In this document: positions 24,107 through 32,125 of the stretch, in pieces | Layout of the letters: the number at the start of each line of letters is the position of its first letter | How positions within the stretch are numbered: position 1 is the stretch's first letter | Assembly (NCBI RefSeq): GCF_003858645.1 | Contig: NZ_RQJP01000001.1 | Coordinates: forward strand, 558,001 to 622,000 | Reading direction: 5' to 3' | Length of the DNA stretch: 64,000 bases | Source of the DNA: Larkinella knui | Lineage (GTDB): Bacteria > Bacteroidota > Bacteroidia > Cytophagales > Spirosomataceae | Notes under the pieces: generated by a model | What the model saw: only the letters and a program-made list of their open reading frames with translations | Told to the model about the DNA's origin: nothing | Databases searched by the model: none | Translations under genes and position numbers: made by a program

Positions 24107-25468
24107 ATGCAATACCGTTTCCTTTTGCTGCTTCTGCTTCTTTTTTCGGCCTGCGGTTTACAGGCCCAACCGCTGTCACCATCCACCATTCTGAGCGAAC
24201 GCGAGCGTTCCCGCGTGGTCGATGACATCCTGGAAGACCGCTTCAACAACCTGTTGCCCCAATTGATGCGCCGGGAAGGAATCGATATGTGGGTCATTAT
24301 TTCGCGGGAATACAACGAAGATCCGGTTCTGAAAACCATGCTGCCCAGTACGTGGCTCTCGGCGCGACGCCGAACCGTGATGGTTTTTTTCGATCAGGGT
24401 GCCGAGAAAGGCGTGGAAAAACTGGCGATTGCCCGGTATGATGTCGGAAATTTGCTCAAAGGCGCCTGGGACATCGACGTTCGGCCCAACCAGTGGGAAG
24501 CGCTGGTCAAAATTATTCAGGATCGAAAACCAAAGAAAATTGGTCTGAACTTCTCCAAAAATTACGCCCATGCCGACGGGTTGACTTTTACGGAACACGG
24601 CGAATTTCTGGAAAAATTGCCGGTCGATTATCAAAAACGGCTGGTTTCGGCGGAGCGTCTGTCGGTCGGCTGGCTGGAAACGCGGACGGAAAAGGAAATG
24701 GCGATCTATCCGCTCATTTGCCGGTTGTCGCACCAGATTATTCAGGAGGGTTTTTCGGAGCAGGTCATCCAGCCCGGGGTGACAACGACCGACGATGTGG
24801 TGTGGTGGTTTCGCCAGCGGATAACCGACCTGGGGCTGGAAACCTGGTTTCATCCGACCGTCGATGTTCAGGGCAGCGGTTCGCCCCAGGATTTCGATCA
24901 CCTCAAAACGTTTTCTAAAAAGGCTTCGGGCCAGGTGATCAGGGCCGGCGATTTGCTGCATGTCGATTTCGGGATTACGTATCTGCGACTCAATACCGAC
25001 CAGCAACAACACGCTTATATCCTGCGCCCTGGCGAAACCGAGGTGCCGGACGTGCTCCGCAAAGCTTTTCAACAGGGAAACCGGTTGCAGGATATTCTCA
25101 CGGAGCGGTATAAAGCCGGAAAAACCGGCAACCAGTTGTTACTGGAAGCGCTGGAACAGGCGAAAAAGGAAGGCATCCGGGGGACGATCTACACGCACCC
25201 GATTGGTGTTCATGGCCACGCGGCTGGCCCGACCATTGGCATGTGGGATCAGCAAAATGGTGTTCCCGGCCCCGGCGATTACCCGCTTTTTGCCAATACC
25301 GCCTATTCGATCGAGCTCAATGCCGCTATTGAGGTTCCGGAGTGGAAGAAAACCGTCCGCATCATGCTTGAAGAAGATGGCTTTTTCGACGGAACAAGCT
25401 TTCGGTACATCGACGGGCGGCAAACCGAGATCTTTACCATTCCAAGGAAGTTACCGTATGTGAAATAA
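24107..25468 (+). CDS. Secreted M24-family metallopeptidase (Xaa-Pro aminopeptidase-like)
   Basis: 453 residues with a signal peptide, possibly a lipoprotein signal ('FSACGLQAQ'). An N-terminal creatinase-like domain (about 35-190) precedes the pita-bread catalytic domain. Metal ligands fit the D-D-H-E-E pattern: Asp in 'LLHVDFGI', Asp in 'LNTDQQQ', His in 'THPIGVHGH', Glu in 'YSIELN' and a further Glu before the C-terminus ('TEIF'). It would remove N-terminal residues, possibly next to proline, from peptides in the periplasm or outside. Single gene; AT-rich DNA follows. Confidence 0.9.
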   Translation: MQYRFLLLLLLLFSACGLQAQPLSPSTILSERERSRVVDDILEDRFNNLLPQLMRREGIDMWVIISREYNEDPVLKTMLPSTWLSARRRTVMVFFDQGAEKGVEKLAIARYDVGNLLKGAWDIDVRPNQWEALVKIIQDRKPKKIGLNFSKNYAHADGLTFTEHGEFLEKLPVDYQKRLVSAERLSVGWLETRTEKEMAIYPLICRLSHQIIQEGFSEQVIQPGVTTTDDVVWWFRQRITDLGLETWFHPTVDVQGSGSPQDFDHLKTFSKKASGQVIRAGDLLHVDFGITYLRLNTDQQQHAYILRPGETEVPDVLRKAFQQGNRLQDILTERYKAGKTGNQLLLEALEQAKKEGIRGTIYTHPIGVHGHAAGPTIGMWDQQNGVPGPGDYPLFANTAYSIELNAAIEVPEWKKTVRIMLEEDGFFDGTSFRYIDGRQTEIFTIPRKLPYVK

Positions 25469-25792
25469 GGAGCTGGAATACGTTAAAAGTGAGTAGCCGT
25501 TTTATAAATAACCTGGCCGGTTTTTAAGTATTTTCCGGATCAGGAAGTGGTCTTTTACCAGACTATTAAATTTACTGGATAGATACTTGAAAATAATTCA
25601 TGTGTATTATAAAGTAATTTCAATTTTTTGAATCAATGCGCTGTGAACTTGGTATATAGTTGTGTACTAATTAGCACATAAGTGAAAAGAAGACATAATC
25701 GACATTCAATTTAACTACCTTGAAATCTGTCTTTCTTTTCAAAGAAATAATACAGCGTAAGGGCTGGCAAAATCCGGTTGGCTTGCTGGTCC
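25469..25792. other. AT-rich gap without a recognised gene
   Basis: The 324 bp are clearly more AT-rich than the flanks. No open frame of note was found on either strand. GTGTACTAATTAGCACAT at 25663-25680 is a near-palindrome and the sequence CGTAAGG/CCTTACG (25756-25762 and 25791-25797) can pair across the 3' end of the zinc-ribbon gene. Confidence 0.5.
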
Positions 25793-25972
25793 TTACGAAT
25801 TACCAATTTTGATAAAGGTTTTGCGGCAGCCCAGACAGCGGTAGGTGCGGTTTGGTACAAAAAAAAGTAATGTTTTGGTCAACAGGGATCGCGGTTTTCG
25901 CTCGGCAGCCGATTGATCCCGGCCACAATACGGGCATTCTTTCGTTGTGGTGAACTTCCGGGAGATGGACAT
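25793..25972 (-). CDS. Small zinc-ribbon protein
   Basis: About 59 residues from the ATG at 25972; alternative in-frame starts at 25987 and 26011 would add 5 or 13 residues. Two CxxC knuckles, 'CPYC' and 'CLGC', 28 residues apart between the second Cys of one and the first of the other, should bind one zinc ion. A hydrophobic 'LLTKTLLFFVP' stretch separates them. Basic residues suggest nucleic-acid or protein binding. No defined family was recognised. An inverted repeat covers the preferred start. It stands alone in AT-rich DNA. Confidence 0.6.
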   Translation of the reverse strand: MSISRKFTTTKECPYCGRDQSAAERKPRSLLTKTLLFFVPNRTYRCLGCRKTFIKIGNS

Positions 25973-25987
25973 GACATTTAATGTCAT
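25971..25987 (-). promoter_or_regulatory. Inverted repeat at start of zinc-ribbon gene
   Basis: ATGACATT-T-AATGTCAT, a perfect 8-bp inverted repeat with a 1-base centre, overlaps the ATG at 25972. It could be an operator or a translational control hairpin. On the minus strand TATCTTTA, a near match to TAnnTTTG, lies just upstream. Confidence 0.4.
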
Positions 25988-26011
25988 CGATAATAAAGAT
26001 ATAGCTTTCAT

Positions 26012-26216
26012 AACACGTTTCTATTTGTAACGCTTAAGATACATAATAGGCCGGTATTGAGGCTATTCAAAAATACGTATAAACAGTAAGTTCTTGATTA
26101 ATTTTAACAGAATCCTGCTTCTGTTCAATAATGTAAAAATACTTAGTTTTAAAGACTCAACTAAGTAGCCTAAAATGTAAGATGCCTTTTTTAAGCTATA
26201 TAACAGACAAAGAAAA
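26012..26216. other. AT-rich gap without a recognised gene
   Basis: Strongly AT-rich DNA between the zinc-ribbon gene and the terminator of the small peptide gene. It contains a short hairpin AACAGAA-TCCTGC-TTCTGTT (about 26104-26123). No coding frame could be supported. Confidence 0.5.
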
Positions 26217-26250
26217 ACCGGTACGAATGACAAGTTTCATTCGTACCGGT
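26217..26250 (-). terminator. Terminator of the double-glycine peptide gene
   Basis: A perfect 14-bp stem (26217-26230 with 26237-26250, ACCGGTACGAATGA) and a 6-base loop. On the minus strand it is followed by TTTTTCTTT, a good intrinsic terminator 84 bp after the stop of the small peptide gene. Confidence 0.85.
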
Positions 26251-26333
26251 TTGGTAAGTTGCCTTCATTGGGCGGCTCCCGTGCTTACTGATAAGGTGTC
26301 GCAGCGGTAGCTTTAAATCGGCCAGCTGCTTTC

Positions 26334-26462
26334 CTAAACCGCGGGCAAAAGGCATCTTCTCGACGCCGGAACCACTCCGCCGGCGATAGCGGTAGCCTCG
26401 TTTTTCGTCAATTTGATGAGGTGAACCGTCTTCAAACCGAGTTTATTTTGTTGCTTTTTCAT
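26334..26462 (-). CDS. Double-glycine leader peptide (putative RiPP/secreted peptide precursor)
   Basis: A 42-residue frame. It begins 'MKKQQNKLGLKTVHLIKL', continues with 'TKNEATAIAGG' (Gly28-Gly29) and ends with 13 residues 'VVPASRRCLLPAV'. This layout, Lys-rich start, alternating hydrophobic residues, an acidic residue a few positions before GG, is that of Bacteroidota 'GG' natural-product precursors (for example class I lanthipeptide leaders in these bacteria), which are cleaved by C39-peptidase exporters. The core has one Cys and one Ser. No modification enzyme or C39 transporter is in the window, so it would be an orphan precursor. A strong terminator after it supports a real transcript. 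Confidence 0.6.
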   Translation of the reverse strand: MKKQQNKLGLKTVHLIKLTKNEATAIAGGVVPASRRCLLPAV

Positions 26463-26655
26463 GATGATACGCTATGGAGCGTGGTAAGAGTACGTGATGT
26501 GAATAGTGCCAATCCGGGTCAGCGATTTTCGGCGGCCTCGTTGATTGGTGATGAAAGGTAAATTGAAAGCTGCCAATTCGCCAGCCTAAATGAACAGCGG
26601 GTAGAATGGAGTGTATACCCGGTAGGAGGGACGCGTTTTCGCAACCAGTTGGCAC
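26463..26655. other. Gap upstream of the small peptide gene
   Basis: This stretch should hold the promoter of the small peptide gene on the minus strand. An 80-codon minus frame (26443-26685) overlaps it in another phase and has unconvincing composition. No clear TAnnTTTG element was found. Confidence 0.4.
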
Positions 26656-26713
26656 AAAAAAAGAGTTACAAGCCTGGCGGCCCATAACTCTTCACTCGGA
26701 ACTCTTTACTCCC
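26656..26713 (-). terminator. fbaA terminator with heptamer array
   Basis: On the minus strand AAGAGTTA (26685-26692) pairs with TAACTCTT (26661-26668) and is followed by a run of seven T. Between the fbaA stop and this stem are four heptamers in phase (TAACTCT, TCACTCG, GAACTCT, TTACTCC on the plus strand). Confidence 0.75.
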
Positions 26714-27793
26714 TTACGCCAGCCGGTTGATGCAGTTCAAGTCTTCGAACGCCACTTTCAGACGGCTTACCAGACTTTCTTCACCCTTGCGCAACCAGAC
26801 GCGTGGATCGTAGTATTTTTTGTTCGGCGAATCGGCCCCGGCGGGGTTGCCAAGCTGGCCCTGCAAATAGGCTTTATTCGCTTCGTAGTAATTTTTGATT
26901 CCTTCCCACGTGGCCCACTGAATATCGGTATCGATGTTCATCTTGATGGCACCGTAGCGAATGGCTTCCCGGATTTCTTCCCGGCTTGAGCCCGAACCGC
27001 CGTGGAAAACGAAGTTGACGGGCAACGGACCGGTTTGGAATTTCTCCTGAATGTAATCCTGGGAGTTTTTCAGAATGATGGGCGACAATTTCACATTACC
27101 GGGTTTGTAAACGCCGTGAACGTTTCCAAAAGCCGCAGCAATGGTGAAATTCGGTGATATTTTCGACAGCTCTTCGTACGCAAAAGCCACTTCGGAAGGC
27201 TGGGTATAGAGCTTCGAATCATCGACGTCCGAATTATCGACGCCATCTTCTTCGCCACCCGTCACCCCCAGTTCGATCTCCAGCGTCATGCCGATTTTGG
27301 CCATCCGCTCGAAATACTTGGCGCAGATTTCAATGTTTTCTTCAATCGGTTCTTCCGACAGGTCGAGCATGTGCGAGCTGTACAACGGTTTGCCGGTTTT
27401 GTCGAAATGCTTTTCACCCGCTTCCAGCAACCCATCGATCCAGGGCAGCAGTTTCTTGGCGCAGTGGTCGGTATGCAGAATAACCGGTAGACCGTATAAT
27501 TCGGCGACGTTATGAATGTGCAGAGCACCGGAGATCGAGCCGGCGATTGCCGCCTGCTGATTGGTATTTGGCAAGGTCTTGCCCGCGAAAAAGATACCAC
27601 CCCCGTTCGAAAACTGGATGATAACCGGCGAGTTAACGGCCTTGGCCGTTTCCAGCACGGCATTGATGGAGTTGGTACCGACAACATTGACCGCCGGAAG
27701 CGCATAATCATTTTCGTTGGCGTGACGGAAAATTTCGGTGACGCCTTCGCCGGTGATAACGCCGGGCTTAAATCGGGTGGCTACTTCGCTCAT
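26714..27793 (-). CDS. fbaA: Fructose-bisphosphate aldolase, class II
   Basis: About 359 residues, like the class IIA enzymes (E. coli FbaA type). It interconverts fructose 1,6-bisphosphate with the two triose phosphates in glycolysis and gluconeogenesis. The zinc-binding 'LHTDHCAKK' lies near residue 108 and 'FHGGSGSS' near 265, with the catalytic-loop and substrate-binding segments between them. The ATG at 27793 ('MSEVATRFKPG') is preferred; the longer frame would start at TTG. Single gene with its own terminator. Confidence 0.97.
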   Translation of the reverse strand: MSEVATRFKPGVITGEGVTEIFRHANENDYALPAVNVVGTNSINAVLETAKAVNSPVIIQFSNGGGIFFAGKTLPNTNQQAAIAGSISGALHIHNVAELYGLPVILHTDHCAKKLLPWIDGLLEAGEKHFDKTGKPLYSSHMLDLSEEPIEENIEICAKYFERMAKIGMTLEIELGVTGGEEDGVDNSDVDDSKLYTQPSEVAFAYEELSKISPNFTIAAAFGNVHGVYKPGNVKLSPIILKNSQDYIQEKFQTGPLPVNFVFHGGSGSSREEIREAIRYGAIKMNIDTDIQWATWEGIKNYYEANKAYLQGQLGNPAGADSPNKKYYDPRVWLRKGEESLVSRLKVAFEDLNCINRLA

Positions 27794-27897
27794 AGTCAAT
27801 AGGGAAAAATAGATTTGCTCAAGAATAAATAGACTGAATCCGGGACGGTAAACCGAGGTAGAATCCAGTCCGCAAAATACGATTTATTTTCTTAAAA

Positions 27898-28005
27898 GTT
27901 GTTCCGCGGAGTTGAGCGGAGTTGTTTAGAGTCAAACAGAGAAAAATAGAAGTAAAAAAACTCCGCTTAACTCCCTTTATCTCCGCTCAGCTTCGCGAAA
28001 CAACC
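27898..28005. repeat. Period-10 inverted arrays upstream of the tannase-like gene
   Basis: Left arm: decamers GCGGAGTTGA, GCGGAGTTGT, then purine-rich derivatives. Right arm, on the other strand: GCGAAGCTGA, GCGGAGATAA, AGGGAGTTAA, GCGGAGTTTT. The outer 24 bases of the two arms (from 27898 and to 28004) match in 21 positions as an inverted repeat. A close relative lies on the other side of the next gene (29679-29804). Confidence 0.8.
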
Positions 28006-28046
28006 GTATCCTGTTTACCTTTGAAAACGACCTTGGCCCGATCATC

Positions 28047-29672
28047 ATGACCTTTAAAATTACCGTATTCCTTTTGGCCCTCAGTGGTTACCTACCGCTA
28101 AACGCCCAAACCGACAGTGCTGCCTGTTCCTGCCAGCAACTTGCCAGACAGACCTTTCCCGGCGCAACCATCACAACCGCCGAATGTGTAACGGCCGGAA
28201 CATTCACGCCACCGGGAAGCAGTCAGCCCATCACCGGACTACCCGCCTTTTGCCGGGTTGCCGCTACCCTAAAACCCACTCCTGAATCAACCATCCGAAT
28301 TGAGGTCTGGCTGCCGCAAACCAACTGGAACGGGCGGTTTTTGGGAACCGGAACGGGTGGTGGTGCCGGAAGCATCAGTTATTCGGCTCTGGCCAATGGA
28401 TTAAAACGCGGATTTGCTACGACCAATACCGACATGGGAACCTCGCCGGGGGCCAATGAAGCCGTGGGACACCCCGAACGGTGGGTGGATTTTGGTCACC
28501 GGGCAACGCACGAGATGACCAGAACCGCCAAAGCCATCACGCAGGCGTACTACCAGAAACCGTTTCAAAAAGCGTATTTCGCGGGTTGCTCGACGGGTGG
28601 CCAGCAGGCGCTGATGGAAGCACAACGGTATCCGGACGATTATGACGGTATTCTGGCCGGAGCGCCCGCCAACAACCGGACGCATCTGCACACCGGTTTT
28701 GTCTGGATTTATAAAGTGACCAACCAGATCCCCGGCAGCGCCTTTCTGCCGAAAGAAAAAATTGCCCTCATCACCAGCGCGGTGGTCAAGGCTTGTGGTG
28801 GGAAAGACGGCGGAGCCCCCGGCGATGATTTCCTGACCGACCCCCGCGCCTGTTCGTTCGATCCCGAAACCTTGCCCAAATGCCCGGACGGTACCGACGA
28901 CGGGACCTGCCTGACCCGTGCCCAGCTCACGGCCCTGAAAAAGATTTATGCCGGGCCGATCAATCCCCGAACGGGCGAACGAATCTATACGCCCATACCG
29001 CTCGGGAGTGAAAATTCGTCGGCGGGTCTCGACTACCAGCAGAACCCCAAGCAGGGGCCGCCCTCGCTTTTTTATCAATATAAATGGGTGTTCGGAGCAA
29101 ACTTCGATTACACAGCTTTTGACTTTGACCGCGATCAGGACCGGATGGATTCAGTGCTGGCTCCGATTTTAAACGCGAACAACCCGGATTTATCGGCGCT
29201 GAAAAAACGGGGAGGGAAAATTCTAATGTATGCCGGAACGGCTGATCCGCTCGTGCCGTATCAGGATGCCGTCAGCTACTACGAGCGCGTAGTGGAAGCC
29301 CAGGGCAGCACCAAGCGGACGGCGGATTTTTTTCGGTTCTTTCTGATTCCCGGTATGGCGCATTGTGGGGGCGGACCGGGTCTGAACGACTGCGGCCAGA
29401 ACCTGGCGCTCACGGTTCCGCAGGACAGCGAACATGATGTGATGACGGCTCTGATGAAGTGGGTGGAGGAAGGCAAAGCGCCGGATCAATTCATTGCCAC
29501 AGCGTATACGGGCGGTTTGGCCAGCAATGGCGTCCGGTTTCAGCGCCCGATCTATCCATATCCCAAACTGCCAGCCTACAAGCGTGGTGACCCGAATTTG
29601 CCGGGTAGCTTTCGGGGCGTCGCCTATCCAAAACGGGCGGTTTTGCGCCCGGCCAGGCGGTATTTGAAGTAA
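28047..29672 (+). CDS. Secreted tannase/feruloyl-esterase-family hydrolase
   Basis: 541 residues with a signal peptide (about 1-20, 'LNAQT'). The tannase-family features are the serine nucleophile in 'GCSTGGQQALMEAQR' (near residue 183), a disulfide-prone pair of cysteines around the active site, Asp in 'YAGTADPLVPY' (near 400) and His in 'PGMAHCGGGPG' (near 440). It should cleave ester bonds of aromatic acids such as gallate or ferulate, outside the inner membrane. It is flanked on both sides by related period-10 repeats, and no other gene shares its transcript. Confidence 0.9.
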   Translation: MTFKITVFLLALSGYLPLNAQTDSAACSCQQLARQTFPGATITTAECVTAGTFTPPGSSQPITGLPAFCRVAATLKPTPESTIRIEVWLPQTNWNGRFLGTGTGGGAGSISYSALANGLKRGFATTNTDMGTSPGANEAVGHPERWVDFGHRATHEMTRTAKAITQAYYQKPFQKAYFAGCSTGGQQALMEAQRYPDDYDGILAGAPANNRTHLHTGFVWIYKVTNQIPGSAFLPKEKIALITSAVVKACGGKDGGAPGDDFLTDPRACSFDPETLPKCPDGTDDGTCLTRAQLTALKKIYAGPINPRTGERIYTPIPLGSENSSAGLDYQQNPKQGPPSLFYQYKWVFGANFDYTAFDFDRDQDRMDSVLAPILNANNPDLSALKKRGGKILMYAGTADPLVPYQDAVSYYERVVEAQGSTKRTADFFRFFLIPGMAHCGGGPGLNDCGQNLALTVPQDSEHDVMTALMKWVEEGKAPDQFIATAYTGGLASNGVRFQRPIYPYPKLPAYKRGDPNLPGSFRGVAYPKRAVLRPARRYLK

Positions 29673-29678
29673 ACTTTG

Positions 29679-29806
29679 GTTGTTTCGAGGGTTGTTTCGC
29701 GGAGGTAAGCGAAGTTAAAAGAGTTAAGCGGAGAATTATTTAAAAGACCTCTGTTTAACTCCCTTTTTCTCCGCTCAACTCCGCGAAACAACCCTCGAAA
29801 CAACTA
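29679..29806. repeat. Period-10 inverted arrays downstream of the tannase-like gene
   Basis: The arms at about 29680-29714 and 29769-29803 are complementary in about 32 of 35 positions. Each is built of decamers such as GCGGAGGTAA, GCGAAGTTAA, GCGGAGTTGA and GCGGAGAAAA. It is closely related to the repeat at 27898-28005 and may also terminate transcription from both sides. Confidence 0.8.
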
Positions 29807-29810
29807 AATC

Positions 29811-31277
29811 TCATTTTCGGTAATCCAGCGCCGGTTTGCGGTTTCCCAGCAACGCTTCGTAGTTGAAGTCGGCACCGCGGGCCTGCTGCCAGTCGGCCCT
29901 CGCTTTCTGAATCAGGGCCGGATCTTTGAATAAGTCGATGGCGGTCAGCGACAAGGATTTAGCCGCCACCATCATGCCTTTGACGCCGATGCTTGTACCG
30001 CTCGACGCGACGGCCTGCCAGCTATGGGCCGCCGTTCCCGGAACCCAGGTGGCGGCCGACAAACCGACGGTCGGAACCACCCAGCTCACATCGCCCACGT
30101 CCGTTGATGCACTGCTCAGCAGGTCGTTTTTGTTGGCAAACGGCGAAACCGTTGCGGCTTCACCCGGTTTTCGGATCGCGCCGAAATTGGTACCAAACGA
30201 TTCGCCCAGTTTCTCGGCAAACCTGGTTTCCTCCGCTGTATAGGACACGCCACCCACCAGACTGAGGTTTTTGTGCATGAGCTGGGACAACGATTCCACC
30301 GGCAACAGGTTGTAAACGCCACCGATGATTTCGTATTCCATTTTTGTTTCCGTTCCCAGCCCGGCCCCTTCGGCGGCTTTCACCATCCGCTTCCAGATGT
30401 CCACTAATATCTGGCGGTTTTTGTGCCGAACGTAATAATAGACTTCCGCAAAATCCGGGACGACGTTCGGAGCTTCACCGCCTTTGGTGATCACGTAATG
30501 AATCCGCGTATCCGACGGTATATGCTCGCGCATCATGTTGATCATATAGTTCATCGACTCCACGCCATCCAGAGCAGACCGTCCGCGCTCGGGCGATGCG
30601 GCTGCGTGGGCCGCGATGCCCCGAAAGCGAAATTTGGCGGTGATGTTGGCCAGGGAAGTGGAGGGATCGGCACCGTTGCGGTCGGCGGGATGCCAGTGCA
30701 AGACCACGTCGGTGTCGTTGAACAACCCTTCCCGAACCATGTATACTTTCCCCGAACCGCCTTCTTCCGCCGGTGTTCCGTAGAGCCGGATGGTGCCGCT
30801 TTTGCCGGATTTCTGCAACCAGTTTTTCACTGCAATTGCCGAGGCCACCGAACCGGGCCCGAATAAATTGTGTCCGCAGGCATGTCCGGCTTTTTTCGTG
30901 TCAATCGGTTTCCGTTCCGGCGTGGCATCCTGTGTGATTCCCGGCAGAGCGTCGTATTCCGCCAGAATGCCGATCACCGGTTTTCCGCTGCCGAACGTGG
31001 CCACGAAAGCCGTCGGAATGCCCGCAATCCCGACTTTCACCGAAAAACCTTCTTTGGTCAGTTCGTCCTGCAACAAGGCCGAGCTTTTCTGTTCCTGATA
31101 CCCCACTTCGGCCCAGTCCCAGATTTGTCTGGAAAGCTCGCCGTAATGCGCCGATTTACTGTCCAGTCCTTTCAAAACGTCCTGTTGTTCTTTCGTCAAT
31201 GTCGCCTGGGCGTGCAGAACCGTGGGGAACAAACCCAGTCCAAGCACAAGCAGTCGGGAAAGTGTTTTGTTTCGCAT
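29811..31277 (-). CDS. Secreted M20-family amidohydrolase (AbgB-like)
   Basis: About 488 residues from the ATG at 31277, which gives a clean signal peptide ('LSRLLVLGLGLFPTVLHAQ'); the longer frame to 31298 only adds seven residues. The M20/amidohydrolase pattern is present: 'GILAEYDALPGI', 'GHACGHNLFGPG' with the metal-binding Cys/His/His residues of the aminoacylase-like group, 'GTPAEEGGSGK', and a dimerisation domain (about 215-340). It resembles the aminobenzoyl-glutamate hydrolase subunit B group. It follows the susCD genes on the same strand (84 bp after the lipoprotein gene), so it may split an amide or dipeptide that the SusCD pair imports. Confidence 0.85.
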   Translation of the reverse strand: MRNKTLSRLLVLGLGLFPTVLHAQATLTKEQQDVLKGLDSKSAHYGELSRQIWDWAEVGYQEQKSSALLQDELTKEGFSVKVGIAGIPTAFVATFGSGKPVIGILAEYDALPGITQDATPERKPIDTKKAGHACGHNLFGPGSVASAIAVKNWLQKSGKSGTIRLYGTPAEEGGSGKVYMVREGLFNDTDVVLHWHPADRNGADPSTSLANITAKFRFRGIAAHAAASPERGRSALDGVESMNYMINMMREHIPSDTRIHYVITKGGEAPNVVPDFAEVYYYVRHKNRQILVDIWKRMVKAAEGAGLGTETKMEYEIIGGVYNLLPVESLSQLMHKNLSLVGGVSYTAEETRFAEKLGESFGTNFGAIRKPGEAATVSPFANKNDLLSSASTDVGDVSWVVPTVGLSAATWVPGTAAHSWQAVASSGTSIGVKGMMVAAKSLSLTAIDLFKDPALIQKARADWQQARGADFNYEALLGNRKPALDYRK

Positions 31278-31361
31278 GATGAATGGGGTAAAATGCATGA
31301 GAAGACGCCGTGCCGGAATGAACCAGCACGGCGCTTCATTTTCGCTGATGAAGGTACTTGA

Positions 31362-31976
31362 TTATTTCAAAGGTTGGTACAACGCTTTCTTATTGTCGAC
31401 CCGAATCACCAGACGGCAATCGCCGACCTGCCCCCGTGTTTCATCGCAAATTCCGTCGTGGAAGGCATCGAAACGCCGACCGTCGTTGGTTTGTACGACA
31501 AATTTTAACTGAAAGGTATCGTTCAGGAGCAGGCTCGTTGGCAAAACGCCCACCGTCGTAGCCGCTTCGCTGGCTTTGATGGAAACGGTTGCTGGCAGGG
31601 TCGAGAAAGTCTTCCATAATTTATCGGTAGCGGCCAGACGACTGGGAAGCGGTCCCAGCGCACCGCTTGGATACAGACAGCCGACGCCGTTGCCACAGGA
31701 AGTCATCGAAGCGGCCAGTGCGATCTTAGGGCTGTTCAGTCCGATCCAGACTTCGATGGCTTTTACCCCGACACCCTGCCCGAAATCTTCACCACTCAAC
31801 TGAAACTCAAAGTCGGTGGTGGCCAGATTCGTTACATCGAAATAGGCTTTAGCGGGATTGACCTTCGCCACGGCCACGGCTCCGGCGGGGGCCAGCGGAA
31901 TGGGATCTTTGGTTTGGCAAGCGTCCGAAATGACCAGAGCGGTCATAAACAAGGCTAAATAAGCGATTGATTTCAT
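31362..31976 (-). CDS. Secreted protein of SusCD locus, probable lipoprotein
   Basis: 204 residues. The N-terminal signal ends in 'VISDAC' (Cys20), an imperfect lipobox. The mature part has short beta segments and pairs of cysteines ('SCGNGVGC', 'GICDETRGQVGDC') suggesting disulfide bonds. It stands downstream of susD on the same strand, the position of accessory surface lipoproteins (SusE/SusF-like) that help bind ligand, but no family was recognised. The gap to susD holds a strong period-7 hairpin that may lower its expression. Confidence 0.65.
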   Translation of the reverse strand: MKSIAYLALFMTALVISDACQTKDPIPLAPAGAVAVAKVNPAKAYFDVTNLATTDFEFQLSGEDFGQGVGVKAIEVWIGLNSPKIALAASMTSCGNGVGCLYPSGALGPLPSRLAATDKLWKTFSTLPATVSIKASEAATTVGVLPTSLLLNDTFQLKFVVQTNDGRRFDAFHDGICDETRGQVGDCRLVIRVDNKKALYQPLK

Positions 31977-31984
31977 ATGGTCAG

Positions 31985-32125
31985 GACGGTTTTGAAACCG
32001 TGTTTTTGTTCTTAAATAGTTTTATGGTTTACGGTATTCGGTTTATGGTTTACGGTGGCTGACGCATTCGTAGCAGCACGCGTCAGCCACCGTAAACCGA
32101 ATACTGAATACCAAATACCGTCTAT
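31985..32125. repeat. Period-7 inverted arrays between susD and downstream gene
   Basis: Left arm 32024-32065 consists of six heptamers in phase (ATGGTTT, ACGGTAT, TCGGTTT, ATGGTTT, ACGGTGG, CTGACGC). The right arm begins at 32080. The inner 19 bp (32047-32065 with 32080-32098) pair perfectly around a 14-base loop. A REP-like ACGGTTT-TG-AAACCGT hairpin lies at 31986-32001. Confidence 0.8.

Noticed and set aside
26443-26685. An 80-codon minus frame upstream of the small peptide gene
   Set aside because: It overlaps the double-glycine peptide start in another phase and has shadow-like composition (many His, Pro, Ser).
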